9,135 bases of DNA from Hyphomicrobiales bacterium (GTDB taxonomy: Bacteria; Pseudomonadota; Alphaproteobacteria; Rhizobiales; Devosiaceae), in NCBI GenBank assembly GCA_027082895.1, contig JALWTJ010000045.1, positions 1-9,135 of the forward strand, read 5' to 3'. Positions 6,468 through 9,135 of the stretch are shown here, in pieces. A model generated the notes under the pieces. It did no database searches. It was not told where the DNA came from and saw only the letters and a list, made by a program, of their open reading frames with translations. The number at the start of each line of letters is the position of its first letter. Positions within the stretch are counted from its first letter, which is position 1. A program made the translations under genes and the position numbers.

Positions 6468-6502
6468 GTCACTGTTTACCTTTAAGTGCCATCATCCGCC
6501 CC

Positions 6503-6688
6503 ATGATCACGGATATCGCCACCCGGGCCGTTACGCTGCAACAGCAAAAGACCCAGTTCACCGCCAACATGCTGGTGATGAAAAAACAGTTCGAGATGAA
6601 ACAGCAACTTGTCAAGATGATCGACAAGGTATCCCGCAGCGCACCTCCGCCCCCCGGAACGGGTACCCGTATCGACAAGACCGCCTGA
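6503..6688 (+). CDS. YjfB-like small protein (putative motility family)
   Basis: A 61-aa hydrophilic protein, with a helical Gln/Lys/Met-rich body (LQQQKTQFTANMLVMKKQFE, about 12-31, then MKQQLVKMIDKV) and a C-terminal PPPPGTGTRID tail. This layout, with helix, MKK, QQ then a Pro/Gly-rich ID ending, resembles the YjfB putative-motility family (Pfam YjfB_motility), whose function is not established. There is no signal peptide, membrane segment or Cys. ATG 6503 has no obvious ribosome site (upstream CATCCGCCCC), 35 nt after the rhomboid stop, so it may be leaderless or read through from rhomboid. The frame extends upstream into the rhomboid gene, but that part is a shadow. Family assignment is by pattern memory only. 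Confidence 0.65.
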   Translation: MITDIATRAVTLQQQKTQFTANMLVMKKQFEMKQQLVKMIDKVSRSAPPPPGTGTRIDKTA

Positions 6689-6752
6689 GGCCCCCGGCCC
6701 GTCAGCCATCAGCAAAATTCTTTCCATTTCCGGTGACCTCTGGCGTTCCATG

Positions 6753-6823
6753 CCCCCCCCGGTACACCCCCCCCTTCCACCGGCGGATGCATCCGCGGAA
6801 AACATTCCCCTTTGGAAAAAGGG
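6753..6823. repeat. Intergenic low-complexity and palindromic stretch between convergent genes
   Basis: The 167-nt gap between the YjfB-like and TlpA stops holds two C8 tracts (6753-6760 and 6767-6774) separated by GGTACA, a perfect 14-bp palindrome GCGGATGCATCCGC (6783-6796), and a CCCTTT/AAAGGG hairpin with a GGAA loop (6808-6823). The last two could end the convergent transcripts, but no T-run of more than four follows on either strand, so I do not call a terminator. Confidence 0.45.
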
Positions 6824-6855
6824 AGCAACCCGGCAAACGCACCTGCAAGCAGACT

Positions 6856-7539
6856 CTACCCGGTCAATTCGATCAGCTTGTCGATCACCCCATAGGCCGT
6901 ATCGCTTGTCCATTCGGCCGGTCCCTGCAACACCGCCAGTTCGCACCCGTTGCCATCCAGCAAGAGGGTGGCCGGCAGACCCAGCGCCACCCCGTTGGAC
7001 TTGAGCTGGTCAAAGGCGGCAAAACTGGGATCCCCGATCCATGGAAGATTGGTCAACCCGTTTTCATCAAGAAACTGCCGTGCCTTGGCCATGCCCTCCT
7101 CCCCCAGATCAAGGGCGATGGTCAGAACCTGAAACGGGCTGTCCTTGTAGCGCGCCGAAAGCTGGTCAAGAGCCGGCATCTCCTCGCGGCACGGACCGCA
7201 CCAGGTGGCCCAGAAATTGACCAGCAGCGGCTTGCCCGCATATTCCTCCAGCGTATGGGGCTTGCCCTCCCCGTCCACAAAGGACAGGGCACTGTAATTG
7301 CGCCCGGTTCCCGTGGGCAGCATGGCCGCCATTTGCCCCACTGTCACCGCGTCCAGCGCATCCAGCGTTTCCTGGGCAACATTGCAGGCGCGCGCCGTTC
7401 CGTTCGAAACATTGCTAAGCCACAAAACCGCCGCTATACCTAGCGCCGTGAACGCCAGAACAAATGGAACGAACCGTCCCATCGACGATTTTTTCGACCC
7501 CGCTTCCTGCGTGCCTTGAGCATCCGTGTTGCCAGTCAA
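6856..7539 (-). CDS. tlpA: TlpA-like membrane-anchored thiol:disulfide oxidoreductase
   Basis: A 227-aa thioredoxin-fold protein tethered to the inner membrane with its domain in the periplasm. From the chosen start, a hydrophobic anchor spans about 22-42, and the redox motif WCGPC lies at 113-117 (Cys114, Cys117) in NFWATWCGPCREEMPAL. The cis-proline loop GLPATLLLDGNG (187-198) has Pro189. An extra Cys52 just after the anchor is typical of alphaproteobacterial TlpA; Cys199 is also present. Bradyrhizobium TlpA reduces the copper-site cysteines of cytochrome oxidase, so a role in oxidase assembly is plausible, not shown. Start is uncertain: TTG 7539 has GGAG 6 nt upstream; ATG 7482 would begin at the anchor (MGRFVPF, 208 aa) without a clear ribosome site. 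The open frame runs on to 7737, but that part overlaps argH and is a shadow. It is divergent from argH. Confidence 0.93.
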   Translation of the reverse strand: MTGNTDAQGTQEAGSKKSSMGRFVPFVLAFTALGIAAVLWLSNVSNGTARACNVAQETLDALDAVTVGQMAAMLPTGTGRNYSALSFVDGEGKPHTLEEYAGKPLLVNFWATWCGPCREEMPALDQLSARYKDSPFQVLTIALDLGEEGMAKARQFLDENGLTNLPWIGDPSFAAFDQLKSNGVALGLPATLLLDGNGCELAVLQGPAEWTSDTAYGVIDKLIELTG

Positions 7540-7611
7540 TCCCGTCTCCAACCCGTTCCAGGCAGCACAAGCAATACCACCGATTATCTTTTCAAGCCCT
7601 TGTGAGGACCG
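7540..7611. promoter_or_regulatory. Divergent promoter region tlpA / argH
   Basis: The 72 nt between the chosen tlpA start and the argH ATG must contain promoters for both. CACAAG (7566-7571) and CTTGTG (7599-7604) form a 6-bp inverted repeat with a 27-nt gap; its right arm touches the argH ribosome site (GAGG, 7604-7607). TTGAAA on the minus strand (about 7596-7590) could be a -35. No firm promoter pair was found. Confidence 0.35.
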
Positions 7612-8994
7612 ATGAGTAACAAGATGTGGGGCGGCCGGTTTGCAGCCGGCCCCGACGCCATCATGGAAGAGATTAATGCCTCCATCGGCTACGACAAGCG
7701 CTTTTTCCGCCAGGACATCGCCGGATCCATCGCCCACGCCAACATGCTGGCAAAAACCGGGATCATATCCAAGGCGGACAGGGACGCCATTGTTGCCGGT
7801 CTAACAGAATTGCGCGAAGAACTGGAGCAAAACCGGTTCAAATTTTCGCGCGCGCTGGAAGACATTCACATGAACATCGAATCGGCCCTTCGTGACAGGA
7901 TCGGGGAGGCCGCCGCCCGGCTGCACACCGCCCGATCCCGCAACGATCAGGTCGCCACCGATTTCCGCCTTTATGTGCGCGACAGCGTGGACCATCTGAT
8001 GGAACAGATTACACAGTTGCAAACAGCCCTTTTGCAGCGAGCCGAGAACGAGCATGATACCATCATGCCCGGCTTCACCCACCTGCAGTCGGCCCAGCCC
8101 GTCACCCTCGGCCACCATCTGTTGGCCTATGTGGAAATGCTGTCCCGTGACTATCACCGCTTCAAGGACGCCCGCAAGCGAATCAATGTCTGCCCCCTTG
8201 GAGCGGCCGCACTGGCCGGCACCGGCTTTCCCATCGACCGGGACATGACGGCCCGCGAACTGGGCTTCGACCGGCCCGCCTCCAACTCCCTTGATGCGGT
8301 TTCGGACCGGGATTTCGTGCTGGAAACCATGGGCGCGGCCAGCATCTGCGCCATGCACCTGTCCCGGCTGGCCGAAGAGCTGGTCATCTGGTCCACCCCC
8401 CAGTTCGGGTTTGCCACCCTTTCGGACGGCTTTTCCACCGGTTCCTCCATCATGCCCCAGAAACGCAACCCGGACGCCGCCGAACTGATCCGGGCCAAGA
8501 TCGGGCGTATTTTCGGCGCCCAGGTCGCCATGACAATGGTCATGAAGGGATTGCCCCTGACCTATTCAAAGGACATGCAGGAAGACAAGGAAGGCGCCTT
8601 TGACGCCCTTGATTCCCTGTCCCTGTCCCTTGCTGCCATGACCGGCATGATGCAGGATCTTTCCTTCAACCGGGCCGCCATGCGCGCCGCCGCCGGGTCC
8701 GGTTTTTCCACCGCCACCGATCTGGCCGACTGGCTGGTGCGCACCCTGAAAATGCCCTTCAGGAACGCCCATCACGTCACCGGTGAAATCGTGGCCCTGG
8801 CCGAAAGGCAGGGTGTGGCCCTCAACGAGTTGAGCCTTGAACAGCTGCAATCCGTGGAGCCGGGCATCACCGAAGATGTGTTCAACGTGCTCAGCGTGGA
8901 AAATTCCGTTGCCAGCCGCACCAGTTTCGGCGGCACTGCGCCGGAAAACGTGCGCGCCCAGATCGCCCGCTGGCGCAACCTTCTTGAAAGCTGA
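7612..8994 (+). CDS. argH: Argininosuccinate lyase
   Basis: The 460-aa cytoplasmic enzyme cleaves argininosuccinate to arginine and fumarate, the last step of arginine biosynthesis, and works as a homotetramer. Signatures of the fumarase/aspartase superfamily are intact: MWGGRF (5-10), HTARSRNDQ (105-113), THLQSAQPVT (156-165, with His157 the likely acid/base histidine) and the family signature GSSIMPQKRNP (277-287), holding the catalytic serine in the flexible loop (Ser278 or Ser279). The length equals typical bacterial ArgH. Start ATG 7612 has GAGG 4 nt upstream (TGTGAGGACCG) and begins the standard MSNKMWGGRF. LysA follows after only 5 nt, so the two are probably one transcript. The common small lipoprotein gene between them in many relatives is absent here. 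Confidence 0.98.
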   Translation: MSNKMWGGRFAAGPDAIMEEINASIGYDKRFFRQDIAGSIAHANMLAKTGIISKADRDAIVAGLTELREELEQNRFKFSRALEDIHMNIESALRDRIGEAAARLHTARSRNDQVATDFRLYVRDSVDHLMEQITQLQTALLQRAENEHDTIMPGFTHLQSAQPVTLGHHLLAYVEMLSRDYHRFKDARKRINVCPLGAAALAGTGFPIDRDMTARELGFDRPASNSLDAVSDRDFVLETMGAASICAMHLSRLAEELVIWSTPQFGFATLSDGFSTGSSIMPQKRNPDAAELIRAKIGRIFGAQVAMTMVMKGLPLTYSKDMQEDKEGAFDALDSLSLSLAAMTGMMQDLSFNRAAMRAAAGSGFSTATDLADWLVRTLKMPFRNAHHVTGEIVALAERQGVALNELSLEQLQSVEPGITEDVFNVLSVENSVASRTSFGGTAPENVRAQIARWRNLLES

Positions 8995-8999
8995 AACCC

Positions 9000-9135
9000 A
9001 TGGTCCACCATTTCCAGTATCGCGGCAACACGATGCATGCCGAAGATGTTGCCATTCCGGACCTTGCCCGGCAGGTCGGCACCCCGTTCTATGTCTATTC
9101 CAGCGCCACCCTGCGCCGTCATTTTCACATGATGC
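9000..9135 (+). CDS. lysA: Diaminopimelate decarboxylase, N-terminal fragment
   Basis: The first 45 codons are visible and the frame is open at the right edge. The residues read MVHHFQYRGNTMHAEDVAI and then a stretch ending TPFYVYSSATLR (28-39), which is the standard opening of LysA, the PLP-dependent enzyme that converts meso-diaminopimelate to lysine. The TPFYVYS segment is the strongest match; the lysine Schiff-base site lies beyond the window. It begins 5 nt after the argH stop with only a weak ribosome site, which suggests coupling to argH translation. The argH-lysA pairing agrees with the assignment. Confidence 0.92.
   Translation, partial: MVHHFQYRGNTMHAEDVAIPDLARQVGTPFYVYSSATLRRHFHMM

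Overview
The window is a compact chromosomal segment that looks like an alphaproteobacterium. The evidence is high-GC coding sequence, Asp/Arg/Ala-rich proteins, and two arrangements that I recall (not searched) as common in that class: a TlpA-type thioredoxin gene divergent from argH-lysA, and a HIG1-type small membrane protein next to a PduO-type cobalamin adenosyltransferase and a rhomboid protease. I cannot place the genus. No mobile element, CRISPR array, tRNA or rRNA is visible, and base composition looks even throughout, so I read this as ordinary core genome rather than an island.

Layout. (1) Positions 1-1804, minus strand: an AlkA-like DNA glycosylase overlaps an alpha/beta-hydrolase carboxylesterase by 4 nt. 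A probable intrinsic terminator follows, then an HNH endonuclease gene that runs off the left edge. (2) 1980-2825, plus strand: gluQ, which makes glutamyl-queuosine on tRNA-Asp. It converges, with 10 nt between stops, on an atypical extended-SDR epimerase-like gene on the minus strand. (3) A 115-nt divergent region with several small dyads separates the SDR gene from a LysR-type regulator. The regulator overlaps a 64-aa HIG1-domain membrane protein (ATGA). (4) After a perfect 9-bp inverted repeat come the ATP:cob(I)alamin adenosyltransferase and a rhomboid protease (TGATG overlap), then a 61-aa YjfB-like small protein. (5) A thiol-disulfide oxidoreductase on the minus strand is followed by divergent argH and the first 45 codons of lysA.

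Functional picture: mostly housekeeping. DNA alkylation repair, tRNA modification, coenzyme B12 activation, membrane proteolysis, periplasmic redox, and the last step of arginine synthesis next to the last step of lysine synthesis. The segments most open to new biology are the LysR/HIG1/adenosyltransferase/rhomboid series with its operator-like palindrome, the solitary YjfB-like protein, and the SDR protein that lacks a canonical catalytic motif. I found no convincing previously undescribed system. No stretch over 300 nt lacks a gene; the longest gaps are 1805-1979 and 6689-6855. Several genes appear to start at TTG or GTG rather than ATG, and my start choices differ from the longest open frame in those cases.
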